Shown: in pieces, positions 10,686 to 23,800 of the stretch | How the letters are laid out: each line of letters starts with the position of its first letter | Numbering within the stretch: the first letter of the stretch is position 1 | Assembly: GCA_037975125.1 (NCBI GenBank) | Contig: CM075862.1 | Coordinates: forward strand, 40,080,024 to 40,144,023 | Source of the DNA: Latrodectus hesperus | Taxonomy: Eukaryota; Arthropoda; Arachnida; Araneae; Theridiidae | DNA length: 64,000 bases | Direction of reading: 5' to 3' | Position numbers and translations under genes: made by a program | The notes under the pieces: generated by a model | What the model saw: only the letters and a program-made list of their open reading frames with translations | The model's database searches: none | What the model was told of the DNA's origin: nothing

Positions 10686-10955
10686 ACCTCCCAACCCGTC
10701 TAGTGGTCAGCGTGACTTATTGCGGATAGGAAGGTACTGGGTTTGAATCCCGGTTCGGACATGGATGTACTTTCTCTCTCTCCAGTCTTAGTCTTTTCCT
10801 TATATGAATATGTTGTTAATGGTTGCCTATCTAATAAACGGGTAGCTATGGCATGTGTGTACTGAGTAAGTCAAACTCCACACCAAATTACGGTTCAGTT
10901 GAAAAAGTGTAGCAGCGCACCCCATATTGCCAGAATAGCTGCCGCTACACAACAG
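10686..10955 (+). mobile_element. tRNA-derived SINE (copy 1), with TSD
   Basis: A 270-bp insertion flanked by an exact 13-bp TSD (CATTCAGTCTTGC at 10673-10685 and 10956-10968). The head (about 10691-10760) resembles a tRNA: an A-box-like TAGTGGTCAGCG and a B-box-like GGTTTGAATCC, which carries one change from the pol III consensus. A tRNA-unrelated body follows, starting near CATGGATGT (10760-10768), and the element ends in ACACAACAG rather than poly-A. This suggests it borrowed the machinery of a LINE whose 3' end is not poly-A. SINEs encode no protein and are transcribed by RNA polymerase III. Confidence 0.88.
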
Positions 10956-10968
10956 CATTCAGTCTTGC
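10956..10968. repeat. Right TSD of SINE copy 1
   Basis: CATTCAGTCTTGC, exact copy of 10673-10685. Confidence 0.88.
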
Positions 10969-12089
10969 TGTTATAGATTTATATATAAACAGATCATACA
11001 AAAACCAATCTCAATTTTTTATGTTATTTCAAAAAAGAAATATTGATATGAAATATGGTGATTTTATGTTTAAAGTTTAATATTGGGACCTCATTATTTC
11101 TCCCTATTGGAGATGTGGATTTCATTAGAAATTAAATTAATTAAAAAAATTGTGTAATGTTTTTGCTTGCAATCAAATATGAATAGTGACTGTTTTAAAT
11201 AGTAGAATTAAAATTATAGTTGATTTTGTAAATTTTTATTATTCACAAAATAATAGTTAAATAAGCACAAAATTTTGATCGCCTGGTGTAGAATAAAAAA
11301 ATATAGTATTTACAAGTAATTAAGAAACTGTTTCCTATAATAAATCTAAAATATAAATGCTTTTAATGTGTTTTTTAATTTTAAATACGAAGAATTTTCT
11401 TCATGTACAAATTATTCTATTAATTATATTATTATGATTATTTATTGTTTAAATTTAAATAGTTTTGTCACAGTTATATTTATAAATTGTGTAAATGTAA
11501 TAATTTTATGTTTAAAACAAATAATTATTCTTTTGTTTTCCAATTAAAACATAAATTTAATTAATTAATTAAGATGTTTTAAAGTTTAAAATGCATACGA
11601 TATAATTAATTTTTTTATATAAAATAAGGCAAATTACATTACTTTATATTTATAAACTTTAGCTCTTGAGAAAAGTAATTTGCTTTTCGAATAAGAAGAA
11701 TAACTTGCTCTTCTAATCAAAACTGTTTTATTAACAGCTAAATTTAAATAAATAAATTTTGTTTACAATAGATTTTAAAATATGTAAAAATTATATTTTA
11801 AAAGGGCTAAATCATGACTATTAGTCTTTTATCTTATAATTAAAATTTTTCCATGAGCAATTTGACAAGTTTTAGGAGATTATGAAATATTTTACCTAAA
11901 ATAAAGCAAGTAGCATAATTTTTTATTGGAATGATGTAGTTATTTTTGGCTTTTAGATGGATTTAGCTCACAAAGATATTGGAGCCCAAGAGCCTTTATA
12001 TTCTAAAGCTATAGCTTTTTCCATCTTTTAAAAGTTTTTAAGCATGAAACATAACTTTCCTTTTAAAGTTTTATCTTAGTATTTGAAAA
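10969..12089. other. AT-rich DNA, no feature seen
   Basis: Very AT-rich with repeated short TTTAAA and TTAATT words. No coding frame or transposon motif. Confidence 0.55.
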
Positions 12090-12860
12090 GTTCGCGAAGG
12101 GGTTTTAGCTGCTCGATACATGTCACCTTTGAGGTTGAATTGTTGGCGTGAATTCTATATTAAATTCCAACAAATTTAAAATAGGAACTTAAATAAGCAG
12201 GTGGTTCTAAGGAAGTATAGAAAAGAAATATTCGAATTTTTAAACGATTCCAAGTTCCTGACTTTTAAACTTCCAGAAAATGAACTGCAAGAGAAATTCT
12301 TTCACCGAAAAGAAAAAAAAACAAGGAAAATAGAAAGAATACATAAACAGCATTTTTCGTGAAACCAAAAACTAAAAATATATAAAAGTCACAGGACGTA
12401 AAGTACCTTTAACCGTCTCCAGAAGAAAAATGGAAAGCAGAAACAAAACAGAGCAGAAAACGAAGTGAGTAAAGAAAAACGTCAAAATAAACAGAAAAAG
12501 TAATAAATGAGTGAATAAATGTAAGAATAAAGAAAGGAAAAATTTTTTTCTCAAACCTCACAAATTTCTCTAGAGAGTAAAAGTTCCAGAAGAACGTGAT
12601 AGGACATATTCTCAGCCTTCTTTTTGCGTGGAATAGTGGGATGTTTAATGCATCACCTGTCTCTCGGATTGGATTGGCCACTACTCTTGAACCAGAGACA
12701 GTTTCAGCTTTCCTTTGTTTCGTTGCCATCCTCTCAATTTACTGGTAGCTTACCCTTTTATTTTTACAGAATATTTCTTTATTTAAGTAGTTTGGTTTCT
12801 TCTGCTGATTCTCTGTTTCGATAGAATAAAAAAAAAAAGCGGTGCCCGATTCCGAAAATG
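12090..12860. other. Higher-GC island; possible minus-strand first exon at 12657-12729
   Basis: The island is densest in G and C between 12590 and 12730. On the minus strand an ATG at 12727-12729 in a good context (A at -3, G at +4) opens MATKQRKAETVSGSRVVANP and reaches IRET; a donor-like GAGACAG|GTGATG then follows (GT at 12655-12656). If real this is a 73-nt first coding exon. The frame continues past the donor but becomes AT-rich and hydrophobic, which fits intron. No family was recognised, and a conserved noncoding element is an equal alternative. Confidence 0.27.
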
Positions 12861-14099
12861 TAAATGAAAAACGTTAATCATTTATAACATCATTGAGAAT
12901 ATAAAACGGATTCGTGATCGTGAATAGTAATAAACTTAGATTTAAAATTATTTGACTTGGTATTCAGCTGCATTGGAAAGCTGAAAAATCGTTTGAAAAA
13001 ATGAAGGATTCCAAAATATATTATTTAAATCTGTATACGTCACTAGAAAATTCCTCATTTCATGCATAAGCTCACTTAATTCATAAAAAATGTAATGAAT
13101 GTGCATTTTAGTTTAATATTTTAAAATTTTTATTTTAGTAATTTTACAACAAATGTATTTTACATATTTTTATTCTAGTTTTGTTATTTCATTTAAAAAT
13201 TTATCTCAAAAATTACTTTTAAATTAAAAGAAGATTAAATGCACATGTTTTATTAATATTTAAATTTTTTGACGATAAAAGCTCTAAAAAATAAACTAAA
13301 AAAAGAAAGCTTGTAGCTTATGTTAACAATTTATTCGAAATCAGCAAGTTTTATAATACTAAAGGATTTGGATTTTAAATTTAACTTGAAATCAATATAG
13401 ATTTTACATTCAATATTATTATATACTATTTGATTTAATATAGTGTAGGATAAAATTATTTCATTAAAAATTGTATTAATTTCAATAAGTTTTGTGAAAC
13501 AAGTTTAAACACATTTGCATATTAAAATAATTTAATTAAAAGTATTAAGATAATTTCAAATGTTATATTAAGTACCATGGTTAGCTCTACGGAAACGTGG
13601 GACATGAAAATAAAATGCACATTGATTCATATAAGTATTTTTTTCTTAAGTTAAAACATAGTAGAAGTCAGACAATATTATTGTTGTTCTTCATTATATG
13701 CGGCTATAAATTTATCCGTCATGCTTACTATAACTGAGAAAGTGATGGGTTTTTTAAAATCATATAAATATTGCTTCCTTTATCGTGGTCTGTTATTAGA
13801 AGCTTCCCATATTTGGACGTATTTATAAAACAGGTTTAAAACATCTTGATGAATTCATTGGGACTTGATTAGGAAACATTAAATTTGATAGTCAAATATT
13901 GTATACAGAACTTAGGAAAAAACACTTACTCTCATGCCAAATAGTAAATGTTAGTACAGAAAGTAAATTCTTTTTATGTTGCAGTTGTTTGTGCATAGTA
14001 ATGTTTCTCATTTGTGTTCTGTGACTGTCACTTTTAAAATGTTATTTTGACTGTTAGTTGTCATATGCTTAGGTCATTTTCTGTTAGCAAATTGTTAAT
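12861..14099. other. AT-rich DNA, no feature seen
   Basis: AT-rich sequence without recognisable coding, repeat or structural signals. Confidence 0.55.
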
Positions 14100-14390
14100 T
14101 CAAAATACGAAAATTTTTATTAAAACTGAGGGAATTTTTATTTTGCGATGAAGTTTTAACTCAGCCTTATACAACAAATAAAATAACATTATTTCAATGG
14201 GAATTACTATTTTGAATGGATCATTTACAGATTTTTCAGGTTCCACAACAAAATGAGATCTATGGAGAAATTGACTCAACATGTAAGCAACATTATTAAC
14301 AACAAAGGGTGTTAACCCTTTGGAAACCGGGGTTTCATGAATTTTTAAAAATTGAAAAGTCACAGAAATAAATGTTGTATGATTTAAAAT
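14100..14390 (-). other. Unidentified open frame of about 95 codons
   Basis: The minus strand is open from about 14390 to a TGA at 14100-14102. The residue composition is less biased than in neighbouring frames and includes HETPVSKGLTPFVVNNVAYM and EPEKSVNDPFK. There is no good ATG near the start (the first usable codon is GTG at 14363), no clear splice acceptor and no recognised domain. It may be an eroded mobile-element ORF, a gene fragment or chance. Confidence 0.2.
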
Positions 14391-14791
14391 TATTTAGAAA
14401 AAGTAAAACACTCAACTTGTAAAAATTGGATAAAAATACATTTTAACTTTATAATACCAATGTTTATTCAATTTTAAGTTATAGTTATTAAATAAGCATA
14501 ATTCAGTATGATTATGTTTTGGAGTTGAATGAAAATAAATGATTCCACAGATTTTTAGTTATGTGATCGTGCTAAGTTAATAATAATACGTAAGAAAATG
14601 TTATATTAGCTTGAAATTCTTAAAGAAATTTAGAGAATTTGTTATTTATTCAAGGAGCTTTTGCATATTCTTTAAAAAACACCATCTATATGAATATTGT
14701 ATATAGTGCAAAAAAATCTTGAAAAGAAATACTGAGATGTAGTTATTTTACACGCTCCATGTAAAATGTTGTATTAAATATTGTATTTTTC

Positions 14792-14805
14792 TGTATGCGA
14801 AAACA
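14792..14805. repeat. Left TSD of LINE 3' fragment
   Basis: TGTATGCGAAAACA, repeated exactly at 15705-15718 directly after a TTG-repeat tail. Confidence 0.85.
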
Positions 14806-15704
14806 TTTAGAGTTAAAAGAGTGATGAATATTATGTCCATGCTCGTTACAAAAGGACTGGACTTATGCGCCACGCCAGTACAAACCACATCACAAACACA
14901 AAATTACTCTGAACTTAACCTCTCAGATGATGATTAAAGCAAGGACAATTGCAGCACACTTCCTTAATTTTGTAAAATTTTTCTTTATTTTTCATATTGT
15001 CTGTTACACATCTTACTGTATTTAGCCTAGAATTTTGTTTTTCATGTTTTTTCTCTTATAAGTAAGAATCATTATATCTTTTCTAAGCTGGATTTCTCAA
15101 ATTAACGAGACTTGTTATGTCAATTCTGTATTTGTTAAATTTTTATGAATGATTCACTCTATCTCTAGTATATATAACTATTTCGTCGCCTACTCTATCT
15201 TTTTTCTTTAATGTTTACCTTTGCTGATTTTCTTTTTCATGGAATTATTGTATTCATGGAATATCGTTATTCCTGTAATATGTGACCAATGTTTTTTTAA
15301 AAATATTTCACTTTAATGCAAATTTGTTAACCAAATTTAAATTAAAATAGATGCTAATAAAATAGTTGTTAATAGTAATCTCAACCACCTTTTATACTTA
15401 TTTTATCTCTTCTGCTTTAATTTACACATTACTTATGTTTTCATCTTTAATTTTAAATTTTTCCTGTCTTATGTACTAAAATGTAATTTGTTCCAATGAG
15501 CCTCTTTCTTTGACATGTGTCACAGATATAGGCTTGAAAGTCCAACATTGTTTTCATTTTTAGCCCTCAACTACGTAGTCAAGTTCTGGATCTCAGCGGG
15601 CGCCTGGCACTTCGTGCGAGGTGTTAATTCCTCTAATTTGAAGAGGGGTGGAACCTGATAACCGATAGGTACAGACCAGGGCCTCCTCTTCTCGTTGTTG
15701 TTGT
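14806..15704 (+). mobile_element. 5'-truncated non-LTR retrotransposon (3' end only), TTG-repeat tail
   Basis: An 899-bp insertion bounded by an exact 14-bp TSD. Near its 5' edge, 14833-14934 is open and reads MSMLVTKGLDLCATPVQTTS and on to a run of Asp before a TAA at 14935-14937, probably the extreme C terminus of an element ORF. A long T-rich 3' UTR follows. The last 130 bp are sharply more GC-rich and can fold into small stem-loops (GGCACTTCGTGCGAGG; CCTCTAATTTGAAGAGG), ending in GTTGTTGTTGTTG. Structured 3' ends with microsatellite tails instead of poly-A are known in several LINE clades and serve as RT recognition sites. The clade is not assignable from this fragment. Confidence 0.8.
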
Positions 15705-15718
15705 TGTATGCGAAAACA
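15705..15718. repeat. Right TSD of LINE 3' fragment
   Basis: TGTATGCGAAAACA, exact copy of 14792-14805. Confidence 0.85.
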
Positions 15719-16340
15719 ATAATAGGTTGAAAAATAATAAAATAAGTTACAATTATCGTATAACAGTAACTATATAAAAATTAATAAAATTTTTTTATAT
15801 TTACAAAAAATAATAATAACTGTGAGAATTTAAATAACTGAGATAAAAATAACAGTGAAAAAAACTGTAAGTTTTTTCGTGGAACTGTAGTAGAATATTT
15901 ATAAAATCTTTTAAATTTTGTTGTAAGATATTGACTTTATTTTACATTTAAAAAACTTAAGACATTTTAAAGACATTTAAAAAATTTCGACATAATATAC
16001 TCGATAAATTTTTAAGCAAATCTAAAAGGCAGCTGGAATTTTTATATGACTTATATAAAATTATCTATTTTAATGTTGGTTTTACCTATAATAGAATTTT
16101 TATTTGTGTCTTTTTTAAACTGGAATTACTTTTAAATCAGAATAGTTGTTTCATAGATTGAAAAATTTAAAATTTATCAATTAATATTGTATAGTTTAAT
16201 ACAAAATGTGATTATATATATGTAAAATAAGCTAATTATATGTTAGTATCATTTAAAGTAAGGAATGTAAGAAATTAAAATTCATAAAATGTTATAAGAT
16301 ATCAAAAACATTGTGAAGTTTAAATCTTATAACATAAAAT

Positions 16341-16405
16341 GTTATATAAGGTTTAAACCTCATACAATCGATAAGGTTGTATGAAGTTTAAACCTTATGT
16401 ATAAC
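16341..16405. repeat. Imperfect inverted repeat (hairpin), arms about 27-29 nt
   Basis: Arms 16341-16367 and 16377-16405 pair with one mismatch and a 2-nt bulge around a 9-nt loop (16368-16376). A third, related segment (GTGAAGTTTAAATCTTATAAC) precedes the arms near 16313. The structure could be a small foldback or MITE remnant, or a hairpin product of replication slippage in AT-rich DNA. Confidence 0.7.
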
Positions 16406-16594
16406 CTTATATATAACAGGATTGTTTTTTAAAGGTATATCTGTTTAAGGATGCAATATTTTTATTAAAATAATATTGACATCTTAACAAAAATATTTAA
16501 ATTAAATTCGTTATGTTACAAAATTTAAAAGTTTAAGAAATTACTTTTGAAACTTGGATATTTAAAAAAGGAAAATATATCAGGATTAGTTCTT

Positions 16595-16660
16595 ATTATT
16601 ATAGACTAAATCATTATAGACTATTAATAATAACATATTATTATAGACTAAATCATTATA
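16595..16660. repeat. Short direct repeat, 42-bp spacing
   Basis: ATTATTATAGACTAAATCAT and following bases occur at 16595 and again at 16637. Probably local slippage duplication. Confidence 0.65.
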
Positions 16661-19392
16661 ATTTTTCTACGAATATAGACAAATGTTCTCAAAATATTAT
16701 TCAGATGTATTTTGACAGTGCAATTTAAAATAAAATAAATTTAATTTAAGGAGAATATTACAGGAAAAATCCTAAAAACTTTTATTTTGAAAGTAATTCT
16801 GAAAAAAATATTTATTGCCTTAAAAGCTTACAAAGCATCGAGCAGAAAAAGACATTATTAAGTTATATATAGATTGAATTTTCTAAAAAATAAAAAAGAT
16901 TTGATTTAAGAAATGTTGAAATGGTGAAGTACTTTTAAGAGCATTTTGGATCTATAGATGTTCTTTAGTAATTTTTTTTAAAAAAAACTTTAAAATATCA
17001 AAATAAGAATATTAATTCATTTTAACAAAATAATACTGATTCCCATTTAAAAGCATACTTTTTGAATAAATATAGAATAAATGATACAAGTATTTTATTG
17101 AATTCAATGACGAAATTTAAATTCACGAAAAATTTTTTGGAAAATTAAGATTATATTTCTTTTACGACATATGGAAGCAATATATTTAACAGAATAGAAT
17201 ATTATAAAAGCTTCATAAATAAAATATTTTTATATTTACAAAAATGAGTAATTTTTACATTTAAATTCATAAAATTTTTTGTTTATTTTAAAATGAATAT
17301 GCAATCATTATTCATGTTCTATTGATTAATGCATGGATTAATCATAAATGTCAATACCCATGAGTAATTTAATCGATAGGAAAACTCAATAGATATGTAA
17401 TATAATACTTATGAATAACATTTTATTTATAACGAAGTACTATTTAAATTTAAAAATAAAGTCGAACATAAGACTCTTATAAAATTAATAAAAGAAACAC
17501 ATCTTTATAAGAATTTTTGCATTTTTGAGTATTGAATATCGATAATAACTGCTTATATTTGTTTATGTGTATATTGCGCTACTAATAGTGAACTAAAATA
17601 TAGTAACATGATATATTAACTGTTGGGATATTAAATGCAGCAATAAAAGTACATCTTTTCATATCCTTGTTATGAAAGTGTATCATCAATTTGCTATATA
17701 GAATTAAATTCTATAATAAAATATATAATGAAGTGAAATATACTAAATTGCTGTATTTATTTATAATTTAATACATTTTTAATTCAATTCAATGTGACAA
17801 ATTACGATAAAATGTAGATAAATATTCTTCTATTATATAGAACACATTCTTCAATTAGTAAAAGAAGTATTTAAAGAACGTTTAGTTTAATAAACCAATT
17901 TGAGTTAGTAAATTTTTCTTATGAATCTAGAATAGATTTCGTAATAAATACAAGTTTTATAGAATATCCAACTAATATTATTGGGCAATTTATAATTAAT
18001 TGTTTAAAAAAGAATTACAGTTTATGACACTAAAATACATTATGTTGTAAGTGTTGTTTCTAACTATTCGTTCAAGGTAAAAAAAAAATAAATAAATATC
18101 ATTAAGCAATCAATATCATTGAGATTTTCTTTCAAGAGTTAATATTATAATTAAAAAACTTGAGAAATTACTGGTATAAATAACTATTTCTGTAAATCAA
18201 AATGCAAATCTAAGCAAACTGTAAACTACAAACATTTAATATTGAATGACATAGGAACACTTATTTTTTATTATTGAATAAACAACAACTAAATTATGCT
18301 AATATAGATATATCTAAATTCCGTAATGTTTAAAATTTAATTCCACAGCATAATAAATATAAATGTGTATAAACATCATTATTTAAATATGAATGTTTAT
18401 ATACTTATTTAAAATCACAAATATTTTAAAGAGACTTTAAGGGGAATTATGTTTGAAGTATTGTATTTGGTATTGAATCTACATTTTCATGCAATTCTTT
18501 GTATAATAACTTATGTGAGTATAGCGGAAAGTCTATCATGTTAATCAGATAGGGAAGACCTTGTTGTTGACTCTACTTTAATCATCTGAAAGAAACATTC
18601 ATAAAATGTTTAAAGGCATTTCGATGGAAAATGATATTTATAATATCATTGAAAGAAATAATTTAGAAGAAAATGTAGAAATCTTGTTAAGAAATTTATA
18701 ATAAAATTCAAGGATGAGAGGTTATACGTTTACCATTGATGCAGCTATAGGAAAATAAACTAAAGCAGCTTTTGAAATTTAAAAAAATACTATGAAAATT
18801 AATTATTTTGAGATGATATTTTTATTCAGAAATTTATTATTTTATTTTTTAATAAAAGATCTTTGTTGTAAAATATGAAGATGATATTTATTGAAAGTGT
18901 AACTTTTACTTTTGTGATAATAAATAGGGAATTTTGAGAGAAAAATAATATTTTCTGATCTTTCGACAAGTCGCTCTTTTATTGAATGATTCATTTGTAT
19001 TCACCTCGAACGCTATTTCTAATTGCCATCTTTTAAAAAAATATGAGTTATTGAAAACAAAAAGAAAAGCATACACACATTCAAAATAATTAATTCGTTT
19101 TATTTAATTCAATTTTTTAATGGGAAATAAGACTTCAGATGTGAAATAGAACTATCTACAATAACAAAAAAAACTTGAGGTAACCTTTGATAGAAACAGG
19201 ATACCGGGTCAAATAAGTTAAGATAGATGAAAATTGTGAATTTTAAGCAATGTGTTGGTAAAAGGGTAAGTTATCACAATTGTATTGCTTTAAGAATATA
19301 TAGTAAATGAATATATGGTTAATGAACCATCAATGAAAGATTTACTGCCTTGAGTTCGATGAAGAACGCAATTAAAAATAATCACTTGTAAA

Positions 19393-19498
<106 letters not shown>

Positions 19499-20748
19499 CT
19501 AATTTAATGCAATACTATTTTTATGAATATAATCTTCTTTCTTACTTTATTAATCACATTAATATGAATTACTTGCTTAAAAACTCAAGTATCTCCAAAT
19601 GTTATAATCGTATACTCTAGGCACATTCAACACTAAATAATAAACAGAATATAATTAAGAATACTGATGTGTTCATTTGTATGTTGAAGTAAGTTAATAT
19701 TATCGTTAAATATAAAATTCTTTTCATAAATAATCTGAGATTTATTTCTTGATCACGATTACAGTTTATCACTTTTACGTTATTTTGATTACAAATTATA
19801 TATATTATTTACTTTTATCCTAACTACGCAAAATTCATCCAAAATGTGCACAGCAATTAAGTTATGAGTTTTAATAACAACAATGGGTAGATTGCTGTTC
19901 TATAATGGATATACAGAAAATGTCAGAAAGAAATTTATTTCTTCGGAAGACAAATCCACTGCAATTCAATTACCACATCAATGTAATTGCGTGATGACCA
20001 AAATAATTAAAAATTATCTTGCTTTATTGGGGAAATACTTAAACTTTGATCACAACAACCTGAATACTTATACTAAACTGTTTTGAAAGCGATTTTGTGG
20101 TAAGTTTAAATCAAGTAAAATGTTATGCTTCAAGTAAAATGTTATGAAATGAAGCTTACTCGAAATTGTTGATATTAACACGAACTAACTTATCTGAAAC
20201 TAAATTTGATGAGAATTACTTGCTTAAAACTTACGTGAAGAAATATTGCGTGAAAACGCATTTGTATTACAAAATTTAGCGATGTATGTAACGAAGCTCT
20301 GCATAATGACTTTGATGGATGGGATGCAAATATTTCAGGAATTCAAGCCTGTAATGCTGAAGTTTTACTAACGATTTTAGGCATGTTTATGCTAAACAAA
20401 GTAGACTATATTTTGAAATTCTTTTATATGTTCAAGTTATTTCACAAATTTAAGTATTGATTGATGCACTATAAATTATATTTGATAATTTTGTATAGTT
20501 ATGCATTTCAAATTACATACATACTATCCATTTTATTCGAATATTTTGAAACTAATTCTACTTTTTATTTTTATTGAGCAAAAGCATGTGCATTGTTTTA
20601 TATTTTTAGTAAAATTTTCGATTTATTCAATTTTTTGTGAAATGTTTTAGTTTCAAATTTAACTTTATCTTTGAAAATATTTAATTTATTACTTATGCTA
20701 CGGAATCATAGATAATACCATTAATAATGATATTTAAAATATCCGTGG

Positions 20749-20749
<1 letters not shown>
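19499..20749. other. AT-rich DNA, no feature seen
   Basis: AT-rich sequence between two TA tracts. A 67-codon open frame near 19883-20086 has no recognisable domain or splice context. Confidence 0.5.

Positions 20750-20800
<51 letters not shown>
20750..20800. repeat. (TA)n microsatellite
   Basis: About 50 bp of alternating TA with one CA interruption near its right end. Confidence 0.97.
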
Positions 20801-20802
<2 letters not shown>

Positions 20803-23800
20803 AATCACGTTATAATATATAATTGGAAGTTAATTTAACTAAACTATGTCATTTTAGGGGTGCTTAGTTTAAAAAAACTTCCATAAAACTATAGCTTTTT
20901 GAAAGACATTTATTAGATAGGTGTATAAGTATCATTGAACTAGAGTGATGATGTCGCAGAATGTTTACTTCCAAATTTCTCGAAAGTTTAATTCAATTTT
21001 TATTTCCAGTATACAGTATGTATACATTAACTATTATTTTGTTTACTTTTTTCATGTGAAGCAGTTTCGATGTTCTGTAGTAATATAATTAAATAATGTC
21101 GGTGATAGTAAAATCTTATAAATTATTCTCATTGTTAATAAGAATCTCGTATACAAAAATCATCGGAAACATATAACTTTAGAATAAACACAATACAAAG
21201 AAAATAAAACAGCTAAACATTTTATGATATTTTAAGCAGATTAAGTCTTCTTATATTAAGGAGGTTTCTAAGGTTTAGCTTATAATATTATTTAAAATTT
21301 AAGATATGTATAAACATGTGTAAATTTATTACAGATACAAATACCTTATGAGGTCATAAGGTAAATGTAATTCTTTTGCAATAATCGAAAGGAAAGTAAA
21401 AATTTGTAGTTGATTGATAGAGAAGTTTGGAAGATTTGGTATTTCCTTGGAAGCAAATGATACCTTAATATAATTTCATTCACTAAAAAGATTTTCTTGA
21501 GCATTTTGCATTTTACTTGTTATGAAGCATATGAAAAAGCATATTTTTATAATAACTTGAGAAATGCTTATATTATTTAGTTAGAAATAGTTCGATGAAT
21601 TAATTACTGTTTATTATTTTATTTCAAAAATTTTATTTTCAAATAAGTAAAGACCCAAAAAAAGATGAGCACATAAAAATCAGTTACTTCTGATTAATAA
21701 GCAAAAACATTATATAACATGACAAAGAAAATAAAAATAAACACAAATGTAAGTATATGAGTCATAAGATATTTCATAAAATAAAAGTGATATTTCTTTT
21801 GAAACTTCAAAAAATGATAGATAATTTAATGTTAATCATACATTAATATTATGTTTATACATATTATCGATATCTTAACTTCGTAACAAAGAATAATTAA
21901 AATTTTAATTGATTATTATTGCCTAACCTTCATGGATTTCTAATTTAGAGACAAGTTAAGTGTAATCAATTTCAACTTAAATGATTAATATCTTACACTG
22001 ATACATTTTTAATTTCATACAAAAAATTTTCAGATTATCTTAATTTTAGATTGGAGCAAATTAAAAGCTCTTACATTTTTTAGTGTTCTTCTTTTCTCGC
22101 TGTAAAATAGTGATAATATTTTAAATTAATTTTTTTACTAATAAGGCTTTAATTTATAACTCAAACAATTTACAAAATTTACATTAAAGTTACGTGACAT
22201 AAATAATAATTATTCCTTAGGTAAAAAATTAATTAACCAATATCAAAATACAAATTTTAATTTTGAACAAAGAATTTATATTTTTTGTAGTATATTTTTT
22301 TCAGTATTTAATGCTTTAAATGAAACTTTAATTTTGCAAAATATTTAGTTTGTTTTTGTAATTGAAAAACATTTGATTTGTTAAATTTAATTATTTCATT
22401 ATTTTTTGTCACTTGAATTAAAAAAATATCATTATGTTTTATTATAGAAATAATATTTTAATAATTTCAGAAACATCAAATATATATGTATTTTCTGTCA
22501 TTAATTAATCGCTATCTTTCTTCCGTTAAAAATATTTCGAATTTTATATTTCATAATACTGAATGTATATAGAATATTTTTCTAACTGCATTCAACATAA
22601 ATCTTAAACTTATATTTTTACAAAAATTTGAGTAACCTACATAAAAATATGTAATAACATTATAATAAAATAAGAATAATCTAAGTAAAAAAATTTACTT
22701 AGGTTATTCTCATTTTTTGGAAAAAATAATGCTAAAATAAGAAAAATAAAACAGTTCTTGAATCAGAGTTAACTAATACTTAAATATGCAAAGAAAATAT
22801 TTACTCTTAAAGTAAAATGTTATCATTAAAAAAGCTTCAAGTAATTTTAAAAACACTTATCAAAATTATTTAAGAAAACTGAAAAAAGGATTCTTTAAAT
22901 TTGTCGTATAGTATTTAAATTTTCTGTTACAACAATAAAATACTTATTTTTACATATTGCATGTATTTCCTTAATATTCTTTTCAATTAAATATTCTATA
23001 TGTAATTAATTTGAAGACAAACAGGAAATTTATTTAAAAGAATTAAAGATGTAAATATTTAAAATTTTTAAATAAATTAAATGTTTGTAAAAAATTGAGT
23101 ATTATATATTAAATTTATAAATTATTTTTATATTCATGTAAATGTAATTTAATAATAATCAAGTAAGCAGAGTTTTAATGAAAAAGTGATATAAAGTTGC
23201 AAATTTGAATATTAAAATTAACTTCTTTTCTATTTCATATATAAAATTTTTTTTAGCTTTAAATTAAAATTTATGTAAATATTCCTTAAGTTATTTTTAT
23301 GAAAGATGGAAAAAAGTCTATAGAATGTGAGAAATGTATTTTTGAAAATTAAACTTCAATATTGTATTTTTGAAATACTTTCATGGTAATTAACAAATAT
23401 AGACAAATTAGACAATAGAAGTACAAATTTTGGACAATAATAATTACAGATTAAATTTATGTACATTTCCTACATCAATTCTTATATCAATTGAATCTGC
23501 GAGAAAATATATCTTTGTACAATTATTAAAAAAAAGAAAAAAAATGTTGTTCTTAGTGAATGTTTTCTTGATTCCTGTATTAAAGTTATAAAAAAGGAAA
23601 AGAAAAGGAAGGAAAAATTTGACCTTCGTCAAAATGAAATGCATGGATAATTATTTTTAAATTCATTCATTTTATTTTCTTGAAGGTCCAATTTGTCAAA
23701 CGATTATAGAAACTCGAATTTTTTTTTAATTTTTCTATCTTTAAGAAATCGAAGATAAGTAATCGTTCATTTTAAGAATTGTAAGAGAAGCTTAAGAACA

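Noticed and set aside
10691..10760. A second tRNA gene
   Set aside because: The B box is changed, no full cloverleaf is apparent, and TSDs place it inside a SINE.
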